From Saprospiraceae bacterium (GTDB taxonomy: Bacteria > Bacteroidota > Bacteroidia > Chitinophagales > Saprospiraceae), in NCBI GenBank assembly GCA_013360405.1, contig JABWBR010000051.1, forward strand, positions 1 through 36,096: 36,096 nucleotides of DNA, given 5' to 3'. The notes under the pieces are model-generated. The model made no database searches. It saw only the letters and a program-made list of their open reading frames with translations, and was not told the origin of the DNA. Positions 26,883 through 34,811 of the stretch are shown here, one piece after another; within the stretch, counting starts at the first letter, position 1, and the number at the start of each line of letters is the position of its first letter. The position numbers and the translations under genes are program-made.

Positions 26883-28250
26883 ATGAAAAAATTTATTGAA
26901 ACGCTCAAGAATATCTGGAAGATCAAGGAACTGAGAACGCGTATTCTCCTTACGCTTGGTCTGCTCACGGTATTCCGCTTCGGCTCCTATGTAGTGTTGC
27001 CAGGCGTTGACCCGCAGGTGCTTCAGGCTTCTATCGCCAAAAACACGAACCCCAATGACTTGTTGGGCCTTATCAATGTGTTTACCGGCGGCGCCTTTAA
27101 TAACGCATCCATACTCGCATTGGGTATTATGCCCTATATCACGGCCTCTATTATTGTGCAGTTGCTGGGGTTTGCCGTGCCTTATTTCCAGCGCCTGCAA
27201 CAAAAAGAAGGCGAGTCGGGCCGCCGCAAACTCAACCAGATCACCCGTTTGCTGACGGTTGCTATTACGCTGGTTCAGGGCGGCGCCTATCTGACTTATG
27301 TAAAGGGTATGAATGCCGTAGACCCCTCTATTCCTGATGTGGTTTTCTGGCTTTCCAATAGTATTATCCTGTCTACAGGTACGGTATTTTCGATGTGGCT
27401 GGGTGAGCGCATCACCGACAGAGGTATCGGCAACGGTGTTTCGTTGCTTATCTCGGCCGGTATCATTGCGCGTTTGCCCGAGTCGATCATCTTCGAATTC
27501 CAGTCGCAACTCGAAAAGGGCGGCGCACTGATGTTCGTACTCGAAATGGCTATGCTGTTTGTACTGATCATGGCTATGGTATTGATCATTACCGGGGTTC
27601 GGAAAATTCCTATTCAATTTGCCAAGCGCATGGTGGGCCGCGGCGCCAATAATATGCCGGTGGCCGGCGCCCGCGACTATATTCCGCTCAAGGTGAATGC
27701 CGCAGGTGTGATGCCTATCATCTTTGCGCAAGCGCTGATGTTCCTGCCCGCAACCGCACTCCAATTTCTCGGCGGCGATTCCGCCTCGGGTTCGGGGGTT
27801 GTGCGCGCGCTCAACGATTATACCTCGGGGCCTTATAATATCTTGTATTTCACACTGGTGGTGGTGTTTACATACGTATACACGGCCCTTATGGTCAACC
27901 CCCAGCAATATGCCGAATACCTGAAGCGCCAAAACGCGTTTATTCCGGGTATCAAACCAGGCAAAGAGACTTCCGATTATATCGATGCGGTGACTACGCG
28001 TATTACGCTGCCGGGTTCTATTATCCTGGCGCTTATCGCGGTTATGCCTGCTTTTGCCGGCGCCTTCGGTATCAACTCTTCGTTTGCTACCTTCTTCGGC
28101 GGCACTACGTTGTTGATCCTTGTAGGGGTAATCCTCGATACGCTACAGCAAATTGAAAGTCACCTGTTGATGCGCCGCTACGACGGCCTCGTAAAATCGG
28201 GTCGCATCCAGGGACGCAGCCGTATGCAGGGCATCGGCGCCAATATGTAA
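26883..28250 (+). CDS. secY: Protein translocase subunit SecY
   Basis: Channel subunit of the SecYEG inner-membrane translocon. 455 aa with about ten membrane helices. Landmarks: RTRILLTLGLLTVFRFGSYVVLPGVD (TM1), the plug region with GGAFNNASILALGIMPYITASI (TM2), GERITDRGIGNGVSLLI, the cytoplasmic loop with GARDYIPLKVNAAGVMPIIFA, and PQQYAEYLKRQNAFIPGIKPGKET (the conserved loop contacting SecA and ribosomes). Complete and normal. map follows after 21 bases without adk, as in other Bacteroidota. Confidence 0.98.
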   Translation: MKKFIETLKNIWKIKELRTRILLTLGLLTVFRFGSYVVLPGVDPQVLQASIAKNTNPNDLLGLINVFTGGAFNNASILALGIMPYITASIIVQLLGFAVPYFQRLQQKEGESGRRKLNQITRLLTVAITLVQGGAYLTYVKGMNAVDPSIPDVVFWLSNSIILSTGTVFSMWLGERITDRGIGNGVSLLISAGIIARLPESIIFEFQSQLEKGGALMFVLEMAMLFVLIMAMVLIITGVRKIPIQFAKRMVGRGANNMPVAGARDYIPLKVNAAGVMPIIFAQALMFLPATALQFLGGDSASGSGVVRALNDYTSGPYNILYFTLVVVFTYVYTALMVNPQQYAEYLKRQNAFIPGIKPGKETSDYIDAVTTRITLPGSIILALIAVMPAFAGAFGINSSFATFFGGTTLLILVGVILDTLQQIESHLLMRRYDGLVKSGRIQGRSRMQGIGANM

Positions 28251-28271
28251 TCGCACTATCATCGCAAGCGT

Positions 28272-29093
28272 ATGATATTTTATAAAACGGACGAAGAAAT
28301 CGAATTGATGCGCCAGAGCAATTTGCTGGTCTGTAGCGCATTGGCAGAAGTAGCCTCTATTCTTCGCCCGGGTATGACCGGCGCCGAAATTGACAAAGCA
28401 GCCGAAACACTGATCCGCGATCACGGCGGTGTGCCGGCATTCAAAGGATACAGGGGGTTTCCCGCCACTTTGTGTGTGTCTTTAAACGACCAGGTGGTGC
28501 ACGGCATTCCCGACAAAAACCAGGTGTTCAAAAGCGGAGACGTGGTTTCTGTCGATTGCGGGGTACAGCTCAACGGATTTTACGGCGATTCTGCTTATAC
28601 GTTTGCGCTGGGCGATGTGCCCGAAGATGTGATGGAATTGTTGCGGGTAACGAATACTTCGCTATACAAAGGAATTGAACAGGCTGTGGCCGGAAAAAGA
28701 ATGGGCGATATAAGTTTCGCCATTCAATATTATGTGGAAAAGGAAAACGGCTATGGCGTGGTGCGCGAATTGGTAGGGCACGGCATCGGCCGCGAATTAC
28801 ACGAAGCGCCTGAAGTGCCCAACTACGGACAAAGAGGAAAAGGCGTCAAATTGCAGGAGGGACTCGTAATCGCTATAGAACCTATGGTGAATATGGGGAG
28901 AAAAGAAGTGATGACAGGAAAAGACGGCTGGACGATTTATGCAAAAGATCGCAAACCCTCTGCCCATTATGAGCATTCGGTAGCTGTAGGCAAAACACAA
29001 GCCGATATCCTCTCTGATCATCGCATGATCGAGGCGGCTATCCGGCAAAACGACCACATTAGAGAGGTTGAATTAAAAGCGTTGGTAGCCTAA
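28272..29093 (+). CDS. map: Type I methionine aminopeptidase
   Basis: Removes the N-terminal Met from nascent proteins. 273 aa. The five metal ligands are present: Asp95 and Asp106 (SVDCGVQLNGFYGDSA), His170 (ELVGHGIGRELHEAP), Glu203 (AIEPMV) and Glu234 (AHYEHSVAV); His78 (VVHGIP) is the substrate-binding histidine. The C-terminus is about 15-20 residues longer than the E. coli enzyme. A terminator-like hairpin directly follows, so map may end its transcript. Confidence 0.97.
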   Translation: MIFYKTDEEIELMRQSNLLVCSALAEVASILRPGMTGAEIDKAAETLIRDHGGVPAFKGYRGFPATLCVSLNDQVVHGIPDKNQVFKSGDVVSVDCGVQLNGFYGDSAYTFALGDVPEDVMELLRVTNTSLYKGIEQAVAGKRMGDISFAIQYYVEKENGYGVVRELVGHGIGRELHEAPEVPNYGQRGKGVKLQEGLVIAIEPMVNMGRKEVMTGKDGWTIYAKDRKPSAHYEHSVAVGKTQADILSDHRMIEAAIRQNDHIREVELKALVA

Positions 29094-29103
29094 AACAAGT
29101 GCT

Positions 29104-29150
29104 CGACCAGCGATATAAGGGCAAAAGGGATATAACGCGTCGATTTTTTT
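29104..29150 (+). terminator. Terminator-like hairpin after map
   Basis: CGAC (29104-29107) pairs with GTCG (29039+100 = 29139-29142), GCG with CGC and TATA with TATA inside it (one mismatch and a small bulge), and a run of seven T follows (29144-29150). The stem is imperfect but the T tract is strong. Confidence 0.55.
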
Positions 29151-29182
29151 AGCCAATCGCATAAAAAACCGAAGTGTTGTAG

Positions 29183-29190
29183 TATCTTTG
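29183..29190 (+). promoter_or_regulatory. -7 promoter element of infA
   Basis: TATCTTTG matches TAnnTTTG exactly, 18 bases before the infA ATG. No convincing -33 box. The start site would be about 29196, so the leader is only about 13 bases, containing the small palindrome TCCGAAATTCGGA. Confidence 0.55.
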
Positions 29191-29208
29191 CACTCCGAAA
29201 TTCGGAAT

Positions 29209-29427
29209 ATGGCTAAAAAAAACCTGATCAAGCAAGACGGCATTATTGAAGAAGCCTTATCAAATGCCATGTTTAGGGTAAGGCTCGAAAATGACCACCA
29301 AATAGTGGCCACCATTTCGGGAAAAATGCGGATGAATTACATTCGCATCTTGCCGGGTGATAAAGTGTCAGTAGAAATGTCGCCTTATGATCTGACGAGG
29401 GGAAGAATAATTTACCGTTACAAGTAA
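29209..29427 (+). CDS. infA: Translation initiation factor IF-1
   Basis: S1/OB-fold factor that blocks the A site during initiation. ATG 29209 gives exactly 72 aa, the standard size; an in-frame TTG at 29188 would lie within the promoter box. Core segments: [59 protein letters not shown]. It is probably transcribed from its own promoter with a very short leader, followed 14 bases later by rpmJ. Confidence 0.98.
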   Translation: MAKKNLIKQDGIIEEALSNAMFRVRLENDHQIVATISGKMRMNYIRILPGDKVSVEMSPYDLTRGRIIYRYK

Positions 29428-29441
29428 ACTACCGCGGAATC

Positions 29442-29558
29442 ATGAAAGTAAAACCATCGATCAAAAAACGCTCTGCCGAATGCAAGATCGTGAGAAGGAA
29501 AGGGAAGCTTTATGTTATCAACAAGAAGAATCCCAAGTACAAGCAGCGTCAGGGTTAA
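29442..29558 (+). CDS. rpmJ: 50S ribosomal protein L36 (zinc-free form)
   Basis: 38 codons read from the sequence: [20 protein letters not shown], then [18 protein letters not shown]. The family ends (MKV...KQRQG) are exact. Only one cysteine (Cys14) remains of the usual Cys3-His zinc site and the final histidine is Tyr, so this is the zinc-independent variant. Standard position between infA and rpsM. Confidence 0.97.
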   Translation: MKVKPSIKKRSAECKIVRRKGKLYVINKKNPKYKQRQG

Positions 29559-29590
29559 TAAACGGTTTGTCAAAATAATTACGCAACACA

Positions 29591-29968
29591 ATGGCTCGTA
29601 TTGCAGGTATTGATCTACCAAGGAATAAAAGAGGTGTAATAGGCCTCACTTACATTTACGGTATTGGTAAATCCTCTGCCGAAGCTATCCTTGAAAAGGC
29701 TGGCATAGACGAAAATGTAAAGGTACAGGACTGGACCGACGATAACGTTCGCGAGATCTCCCGTCTCATCCAAAATGAGATGAAGGTAGAAGGCGAACTT
29801 CGCTCGGAAGTGCAACTCAGTATCAAACGACTGATGGATATTGCCTGCTATCGCGGGCTCCGTCACCGTAAAGGTTTGCCCCTTCGCGGGCAGCGCACGC
29901 GCACCAATGCGCGTACTCGCAAGGGTAAGCGCAAAACGGTAGCCAACAAGAAAAAGGCCACCAAGTAA
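29591..29968 (+). CDS. rpsM: 30S ribosomal protein S13
   Basis: Head protein contacting P-site tRNA and forming bridges B1a and B1b. 125 aa. [30 protein letters not shown] at the start, the middle [33 protein letters not shown], and a long basic tail that reaches the tRNA. Normal length and order. Confidence 0.98.
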   Translation: MARIAGIDLPRNKRGVIGLTYIYGIGKSSAEAILEKAGIDENVKVQDWTDDNVREISRLIQNEMKVEGELRSEVQLSIKRLMDIACYRGLRHRKGLPLRGQRTRTNARTRKGKRKTVANKKKATK

Positions 29969-30012
29969 TCATGCTTAATCGCTTTTTGAGCTAAATAATA
30001 CGCATTCAGGCA

Positions 30013-30402
30013 ATGGCAAAAGCAGCAAAGAAAGTTAAGAAAAGGAAAGTCAAAGTAGACGCTGAAGGCATCGTGTTTATCCAGGCGAGCTTCAACAATA
30101 TCATCATTTCGCTGTGTAACAAGCAGGGACAGGTGGTATCATGGGCGTCGGCAGGCAAGGCGGGCTTCAAAGGCTCTAAGAAAAATACGCCTTACGCTGC
30201 TCAGGTAGCAGCAAGCGACGCCGCCAAAGTGGCCTACGAAGCGGGTATCAGAACCGCAGAAGTATTGGTAAAAGGCCCGGGTTCGGGTCGCGAAGCGGCT
30301 ATTCGCGCTATCGATTCTTCGGGCATCAAGGTGACCCGGATTAAAGATATCACGCCGATTCCGCACAACGGCTGCCGTCCACCGAAACGCCGCAGGGTTT
30401 AA
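30013..30402 (+). CDS. rpsK: 30S ribosomal protein S11
   Basis: Platform protein of the small subunit. 129 aa, starting with a Lys-rich N-terminus; [40 protein letters not shown] and [43 protein letters not shown] are standard, including the shared Asn-Gly at PHNGC where isoaspartate is known to form in E. coli S11. Confidence 0.98.
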   Translation: MAKAAKKVKKRKVKVDAEGIVFIQASFNNIIISLCNKQGQVVSWASAGKAGFKGSKKNTPYAAQVAASDAAKVAYEAGIRTAEVLVKGPGSGREAAIRAIDSSGIKVTRIKDITPIPHNGCRPPKRRRV

Positions 30403-30438
30403 TGCTGCTAACGATAATCGCAAACTTACTATTTAACA

Positions 30439-31050
30439 ATGGCAAGATATACAGGTCCCGCTACCAAGAAGTCCAGAGCATTTGGCGAACCGATCTTCGG
30501 TTATGACCGGGCATTCGAAAAGAAGAAATATCCTCCGGGACAACATGGCCTTACGCGCAAGCGCAAGCAGCGCTCCGATTACGCCGTACAGCTTATGGAA
30601 AAGCAAAAGGCCAAATATACATACGGCCTGTTGGAGCGCCAATTCCGCAGCTTTTTTGAAAAAGCCAGCCGCAAAAGCGGTGTGACCGGCACTATTTTGC
30701 TCCAGATGCTCGAATCGCGCCTGGACAATACGGTGTTCCGCATGGGCCTCGCGCCTACGCGCCGCGCCGCTCGCCAGTTGGTTACGCACCGCCACATTAC
30801 GGTTAACGGCATGGTGAGCAATATCCCGTCGCGCCGCCTCCGCCCCGGCGAGGTGATCGGCGTAAAGGGTAAGTCCAAGTCGCTGGATATTATCCATGAA
30901 AGCGTAGGCAACAAGAAAGAAGTGCGCAAGTTTCCCTGGTTGGAATTCAACCCCGACAAGATGGAAGGCGTTTTTATAGCCTATCCGGAACGCGAACAGA
31001 TACCCGAGAAGATCAACGAGTTGTTGATCGTGGAATTATACTCGAAATAA
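30439..31050 (+). CDS. rpsD: 30S ribosomal protein S4
   Basis: 16S rRNA assembly initiator and mRNA-entry protein. 203 aa. The N-terminal domain is of the zinc-free kind (no cysteine cluster); [20 protein letters not shown] and the S4 domain [30 protein letters not shown] (residues about 93-122) are clear. It ends [16 protein letters not shown], followed eight bases later by a strong terminator hairpin. Confidence 0.98.
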   Translation: MARYTGPATKKSRAFGEPIFGYDRAFEKKKYPPGQHGLTRKRKQRSDYAVQLMEKQKAKYTYGLLERQFRSFFEKASRKSGVTGTILLQMLESRLDNTVFRMGLAPTRRAARQLVTHRHITVNGMVSNIPSRRLRPGEVIGVKGKSKSLDIIHESVGNKKEVRKFPWLEFNPDKMEGVFIAYPEREQIPEKINELLIVELYSK

Positions 31051-31057
31051 TTGCTTA

Positions 31058-31097
31058 GTATTGACAGCCGGACACTGGCTGTCAATACGCTTTTTTG
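31058..31097 (+). terminator. Intrinsic terminator or attenuator between rpsD and rpoA
   Basis: GTATTGACAGCC (31058-31069) and GGCTGTCAATAC (31077-31088) form a perfect 12-bp stem with a 7-base loop, followed by GCTTTTTTG. It is a textbook Rho-independent terminator inside what is normally one alpha operon. No TAnnTTTG box is seen between it and rpoA. Confidence 0.85.
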
Positions 31098-31149
31098 TTA
31101 TAAGCAATCCCAGCAGGGTTATTCATCCCACCAAAGTTTAATTCAACGT

Positions 31150-32148
31150 ATGAGTATCCTCAATTTTCAGAAACCCGACAAAATCGTTATGCAAAAAGCA
31201 AACGACTTTGAAGGGATTTTCGAATTTAAGCCCCTCGAACCGGGCTTCGGCCAAACGGTAGGCAATTCGCTGCGCCGGGTGCTGCTCTCTTCACTCGAGG
31301 GTTATGCCATTTCGGCCGTCCGCATCGCAGGTGTTGAACACGAGTTCGGCACTATCCGCGGCGTGGTGGAAGATGTGGTGGAGATTATTCTCAATCTTAA
31401 GCAGGTACGCCTCAAGCAACTCATCGCCGACGATGACGTGTCTAATGAAAAAATCTACCTGACGATCACCGGCAAAGACGAGTTCCGCGCCGGCGATATC
31501 GAGGAGTTTACGAATGTCTTTAAGGTGATGAACCCCGAGCTCCATATCTGCTATATGGAGCCGTTTGTCAACCTCGAAGTTGAACTCACTGTAACGAAAG
31601 GCCGCGGCTATGTGCCCGCCGACGACAACCTCCCCAAAGATGCACCCATCGGCGTTATTCCATTGGATGCCATCTACACGCCGATCAAAAATGTGGCTTA
31701 TCGCGTAGAAAATACGCGTGTGGGCCAACGCACCGACTATGAGAAACTGACGATTGAAGTAAAAACCGACGGCACGATCCACCCGGAAGATGCTATTAAG
31801 GAAGCTTCGCGCATCCTGATACAGCACCTGATGTTGATCACCGACGAAAATATTACGTTCGACGACGCTTCCAGCCGCGAAGACAATATTGTGGACGAGC
31901 ATATCCTCCACATGCGTAAGCTGTTGAAGACTTCGCTCGAAGACCTCGACCTCTCCGTTCGCGCCTACAACTGCCTCAAAGCAGCCAAGATCAATACGCT
32001 GGCCGAATTGGTGAAGTACGATACACACGAACTGCTCAAGTTCCGCAACTTCGGCAAGAAGTCGCTGGTAGAAATCGAGGAGTTGCTCCAGGAAAAAGGC
32101 CTGACCTTTGGGATGGATCTCTCCAAGTACAAACTTGACGAAGAATAA
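31150..32148 (+). CDS. rpoA: DNA-directed RNA polymerase subunit alpha
   Basis: Assembly platform of RNA polymerase. ATG 31150 gives 332 aa starting [12 protein letters not shown]; the longer frame from 31051 would include the terminator hairpin and has no conserved extension. [23 protein letters not shown] (dimerisation helix, residues about 29-48). CTD about 255-320, with [20 protein letters not shown] and [16 protein letters not shown], the DNA- and activator-binding helices. Reads into rplQ after 117 bases. Transcription depends on readthrough of the upstream hairpin or on an unrecognised promoter. Confidence 0.98.
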   Translation: MSILNFQKPDKIVMQKANDFEGIFEFKPLEPGFGQTVGNSLRRVLLSSLEGYAISAVRIAGVEHEFGTIRGVVEDVVEIILNLKQVRLKQLIADDDVSNEKIYLTITGKDEFRAGDIEEFTNVFKVMNPELHICYMEPFVNLEVELTVTKGRGYVPADDNLPKDAPIGVIPLDAIYTPIKNVAYRVENTRVGQRTDYEKLTIEVKTDGTIHPEDAIKEASRILIQHLMLITDENITFDDASSREDNIVDEHILHMRKLLKTSLEDLDLSVRAYNCLKAAKINTLAELVKYDTHELLKFRNFGKKSLVEIEELLQEKGLTFGMDLSKYKLDEE

Positions 32149-32265
32149 TTTTTTACAGGCGCTATTTTTTAACCTGCAATTACCTTTCTGCCGATGTTTA
32201 CCTGCCTGGGGTAAAAGGCGATGCCGCCGGCAGATTGTGTGTTGCGAAGTCAAAACCATCTCATC

Positions 32266-32889
32266 ATGAGGCACGGTGATAAAGTCAACAACCTTGGCCG
32301 CAAAGAAGGCCATCGCAGGGCGCTTATGCGCAACCTGGCTACTGCGCTCGTAGAACACAAGCGCATCAAAACGACTTTGGCAAAAGCCAAAGCGCTTCGC
32401 ACGTATATCGAACCGCTGGTAACTAAAGCCAAAAGCAATACTACGCATTCGCGTCGCGTAATTTTCAGCTACCTGCAAAGCAAAGAAGCTGTCAAGGAAT
32501 TGTTCGGTCCTATCGCCGAAAAGGTGGGCGACCGCCCCGGCGGTTATATCCGCATCCTCCGCACGGGCTTCCGCAAGGGCGACGGCGCCGAGATGGCTAT
32601 GATTGAATTTGTAGATTATAACGAGATCTACAAACCCGGCAAAGCTGAGGATTCGGCAGGCGCCAAGAAGCGCAGAACGCGCCGCGGCGGTTCGGGCACG
32701 GGCGAGAAGACGGCCGCTGCTGCCACCGCTAAGGTAGCCGCTCCGGCAGCTCCCCCGGTAGTGGAAGAACCTGAAATCGAAGAAGCCGAGGAAGCCGCCG
32801 CCGACACCCTGGAGGCCGCCGCTGACGAAGCCGCCAACGATCTCAACGAAACTGCCGACGATAATAGCGCCGAGGAAATAGAAAAGTAA
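32266..32889 (+). CDS. rplQ: 50S ribosomal protein L17 with an acidic C-terminal tail
   Basis: ATG 32266 gives the conserved [20 protein letters not shown]; the frame extends up to 32221 but those 15 residues are not conserved. The L17 fold covers residues 1-118 ([45 protein letters not shown]). Normal L17 is about 115-130 aa; here the 207-aa protein continues with a basic patch KKRRTRRGG (134-142), an Ala/Pro-rich linker, and a strongly acidic Ala/Glu/Asp tail (167-207). Last gene of the cluster; a strong terminator follows. Confidence 0.96.
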   Translation: MRHGDKVNNLGRKEGHRRALMRNLATALVEHKRIKTTLAKAKALRTYIEPLVTKAKSNTTHSRRVIFSYLQSKEAVKELFGPIAEKVGDRPGGYIRILRTGFRKGDGAEMAMIEFVDYNEIYKPGKAEDSAGAKKRRTRRGGSGTGEKTAAAATAKVAAPAAPPVVEEPEIEEAEEAAADTLEAAADEAANDLNETADDNSAEEIEK

Positions 32890-32912
32890 GTTTCGAGCTA
32901 AGATATGCTAAG

Positions 32913-32948
32913 AGGGGCGCCCCGGATTGATTCCGGGGCGCCCCTTTT
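32913..32948 (+). terminator. Rho-independent terminator of the ribosomal cluster
   Basis: A 14-bp perfect stem, AGGGGCGCCCCGGA (32913-32926) with its complement at 32932-32945, a 5-base loop and a T-rich tail. It closes rplQ and separates the cluster from the recombinase. Confidence 0.92.
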
Positions 32949-33036
32949 GTTGTTTGGGGGAATTGTCCGGTTGGAATTTAACATCAAACCTTCCGAAATC
33001 TACCCAAGATATTCATGGAAATCTCCTCAAAAAATA

Positions 33037-33044
33037 TAAATTTG
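33037..33044 (+). promoter_or_regulatory. -7 promoter element of the recombinase gene
   Basis: TAAATTTG matches TAnnTTTG and lies 12 bases before the ATG at 33057. No clear -33 box. It supports 33057 rather than 33015 as the start. Confidence 0.45.
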
Positions 33045-33056
33045 AAAAAAAAACCT

Positions 33057-34115
33057 ATGGAAACTAAAACACATTCAAAAAAGTGGGAAGCATATCCCAT
33101 CAAGCACGAAGGAAAAAGTAGGATCGCTGTAGTTTTTGAAAAAGCCCCAGGGTTGATAGCCCGCATCAAACGGCTGGATGGAGCGCGCTGGAGCAAATCA
33201 CTTGGCGTATGGCATTTGCCGGACACGCCGGCATACAGAGAAAGATTCGGTCTTGCCCCGATTGTCCTGTTGAACGAAGCCCACCAAAACAGGATTGTTG
33301 AATTTCAAAACTGGCTTCGGTCCAGGCGCTACAGTGAAAACACCGTAAAAGTATATGCGGATGCACTAAAGTCCTTCCTGCTGTTTTTCAATACAAAGCA
33401 GGTGGAAGAAATCCACACCGAAGATGTAATACGATACAACAATGAGTTCATCCTCAAAAACAGCTTGTCTGCTTCCTATCAGAACCAGATAGTTAACGCC
33501 ATAAAATTGTTTTTCAGCAACATAGAAAACAGGAAGTTGGATCCTGCTCTTGTGCATCGTCCAAAGCGGGAAAAGCCTTTGCCCAACGTGCTGAGCAAGG
33601 AAGAAGTAAAGCGGGTTTTGGAAGCGCACAGCAACCTAAAGCACAAGGCAATGCTATCTCTTATATATAGTTGCGGCCTCCGCTGCGGTGAACTGTTAGC
33701 CCTAAAGCCGGAGCATATTGATAGCAAGCGTGGACTTGTCATCATCAAGCAAGCCAAGGGCAACAAGGATAGGATTGTGCCACTTAGCCCGAGAATATTG
33801 GAACTGCTAAGGTCCTATTATCCTATGTTCAAACCCAAAACATGGTTGTTCGAAGGCCAAAAAGAAGGCACGCCATACGACGAAAGGAGCCTTCAACAAG
33901 TATTGAAGCAGGCATTGGCAAAAACAGGAATCAAAAAACCAGTGACCTTACATTGGCTGCGACACAGCTACGCCACGCATCTACTTGAAAACGGTACCGA
34001 CCTGCGTTATATCCAAGAGATTTTGGGACATAAGAGCAGCAAGACGACGGAGATTTACACCCATGTGAGCACAAACAGCATCAAAAAGATCGCCTCTCCA
34101 TTCGATGATTTGTAA
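33057..34115 (+). CDS. Tyrosine recombinase/integrase with extra N-terminal segment
   Basis: Site-specific recombinase of the XerC/D-phage integrase fold. From ATG 33057 the product is 352 aa (ATG 33015 adds 14). The SAM-like core-binding domain is at about 75-160 (NRIVEFQNWLRSRRYSENTV, YADALKSFLLFF). The catalytic domain has the full set: Arg209 (GLRCGELLAL), Lys234 (AKGNKDR), His299 and Arg302 (LHWLRHSYATHLL), His325 (LGHKSS) and nucleophile Tyr334 (IYTH). The first 70 residues hold an extra segment with IKRLDGARWSKSLGVWHLP, unlike Xer proteins. It could mobilise the neighbouring efflux genes or be an orphan. Confidence 0.92.
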   Translation: METKTHSKKWEAYPIKHEGKSRIAVVFEKAPGLIARIKRLDGARWSKSLGVWHLPDTPAYRERFGLAPIVLLNEAHQNRIVEFQNWLRSRRYSENTVKVYADALKSFLLFFNTKQVEEIHTEDVIRYNNEFILKNSLSASYQNQIVNAIKLFFSNIENRKLDPALVHRPKREKPLPNVLSKEEVKRVLEAHSNLKHKAMLSLIYSCGLRCGELLALKPEHIDSKRGLVIIKQAKGNKDRIVPLSPRILELLRSYYPMFKPKTWLFEGQKEGTPYDERSLQQVLKQALAKTGIKKPVTLHWLRHSYATHLLENGTDLRYIQEILGHKSSKTTEIYTHVSTNSIKKIASPFDDL

Positions 34116-34140
34116 AAAATCACCATATTTGTTTTGAGCA

Positions 34141-34167
34141 GATAGCCGCTACTTATTGGCGGCTATC
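34141..34167 (+). terminator. Hairpin downstream of the recombinase
   Basis: GATAGCCGC (34141-34149) pairs with GCGGCTATC (34159-34167) around a 9-base loop, 26 bases after the stop codon. No T tract follows, so termination would be Rho-assisted or weak; it could also be a recombination-site structure. Confidence 0.4.
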
Positions 34168-34314
34168 CCTCCAATTCCAGGTCGATAGGCGCTATGGAGT
34201 AGCGGGTATAAATGAGTTATCAGCAACCCTAAAAACCGACCGTGCAACCATCAACCGACAGACAAAACCTGACCGACAATGCAATTTTCGGCAAAGCCGT
34301 TTTGCTATCCCTTC

Positions 34315-34380
34315 GCAAAATAAAAAGAGCTGCAAAGCCACCCACAAGCCGACCCACCTTTGCAGCACATTTTATTTTGC
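34315..34380. repeat. Imperfect inverted repeat with 23-base arms
   Basis: Arms 34315-34337 and 34358-34380 are complementary at 21 of 23 positions, with a 20-base C/A-rich loop. The arms contain GCTGCAAAG and CTTTGCAGC at the loop side and GCAAAATAAAA / TTTTATTTTGC outside. Confidence 0.8.
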
Positions 34381-34435
34381 CCAACCGCACCACCGCCACC
34401 CGTCAGTTTTGTGCTAATCCGACAAATTTTTTACC

Positions 34436-34443
34436 TACATTTG
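34436..34443 (+). promoter_or_regulatory. -7 promoter element of the small Cys-rich gene
   Basis: TACATTTG matches TAnnTTTG and is followed after four bases by the GTG start codon at 34448, so the mRNA would be leaderless. A TTTTG at 34407-34411 is too far upstream to be an ideal -33 box. Confidence 0.5.
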
Positions 34444-34447
34444 CACT

Positions 34448-34771
34448 GTGAAAAAAGTTTTGATACTCATATTTAGTTTTTACTTGTTGGCTCTGGCTGT
34501 TATGCCTTGCAGCGACAAGGATGACTGTAAATATCAGAGTTCAGGACAATCTACTTTCGCCACTACCGACCACTCAGACCACGACAGCGACACCGAGAAT
34601 TGCTCACCTTTTTGTATGTGTGCTTGTTGCGGACAATCTTTCAGCAGTTCGTTTGCTTCTTACAGTTTAGCACTTCACGTTCCAGTTTCGTTAGACAAGT
34701 TTCCTATTTACAACGCCTCATTTGTTTCAGAGGTGTATTTGTCTATTTGGCAACCGCCAAAAATCAGTTAA
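34448..34771 (+). CDS. Small exported Cys/His-rich protein (DUF6660-like), metal-efflux associated
   Basis: 107 aa from a GTG start. Residues 1-20 are a signal or membrane segment (KKVLILIFSFYLLALAVMP). Then follow CSDKDDCKY, a His/Asp-rich stretch DHSDHDSDTENC and the cysteine cluster CSPFCMCACCGQ (Cys52, 56, 58, 60, 61), which suggest binding of a soft metal such as copper or zinc in the periplasm. The end IYNASFVSEVYLSIWQPPKIS is like that of small proteins I recall next to CusA/CzcA genes in Bacteroidota (DUF6660). Its place 101 bases before a CusA-type pump supports a role in metal sensing or handling. Exact function unknown. Confidence 0.75.
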   Translation: MKKVLILIFSFYLLALAVMPCSDKDDCKYQSSGQSTFATTDHSDHDSDTENCSPFCMCACCGQSFSSSFASYSLALHVPVSLDKFPIYNASFVSEVYLSIWQPPKIS

Positions 34772-34783
34772 TGAATTTCTGAT

Positions 34784-34801
34784 GTTCCGCTAAAGCGGAA
34801 C
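34784..34801 (+). terminator. Perfect hairpin after the small Cys-rich gene
   Basis: GTTCCGCT (34784-34791) pairs with AGCGGAAC (34794-34801) around two bases (AA). No T tract. May attenuate or process the transcript before the efflux gene. Confidence 0.45.
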
Positions 34802-34811
34802 AAAGCAAAAC

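Larger units (their letters stand above)
34116..34435 (+). other. Non-coding stretch between recombinase and small Cys-rich gene
   Basis: No believable gene lies in these 320 bases. They hold a hairpin right after the recombinase (34141-34167), several short ACCGAC/CCGACA words (about 34225-34280), and the long inverted repeat at 34315-34380. Confidence 0.6.

Noticed and set aside
26859-27932. Minus-strand open frame (357 codons) opposite secY
   Set aside because: His/Gln/Asn-rich composition is typical of an antisense shadow of a membrane protein gene.
31291-32478. Minus-strand open frame (395 codons) opposite rpoA and rplQ
   Set aside because: Spans two conserved genes and their spacer; shadow of codon bias.
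34242-34451. Plus-strand frame of 69 codons before the small Cys-rich gene
   Set aside because: It runs through the long inverted repeat and promoter box, overlaps the next start codon, and its Pro/Thr/Arg composition does not look like a folded protein.
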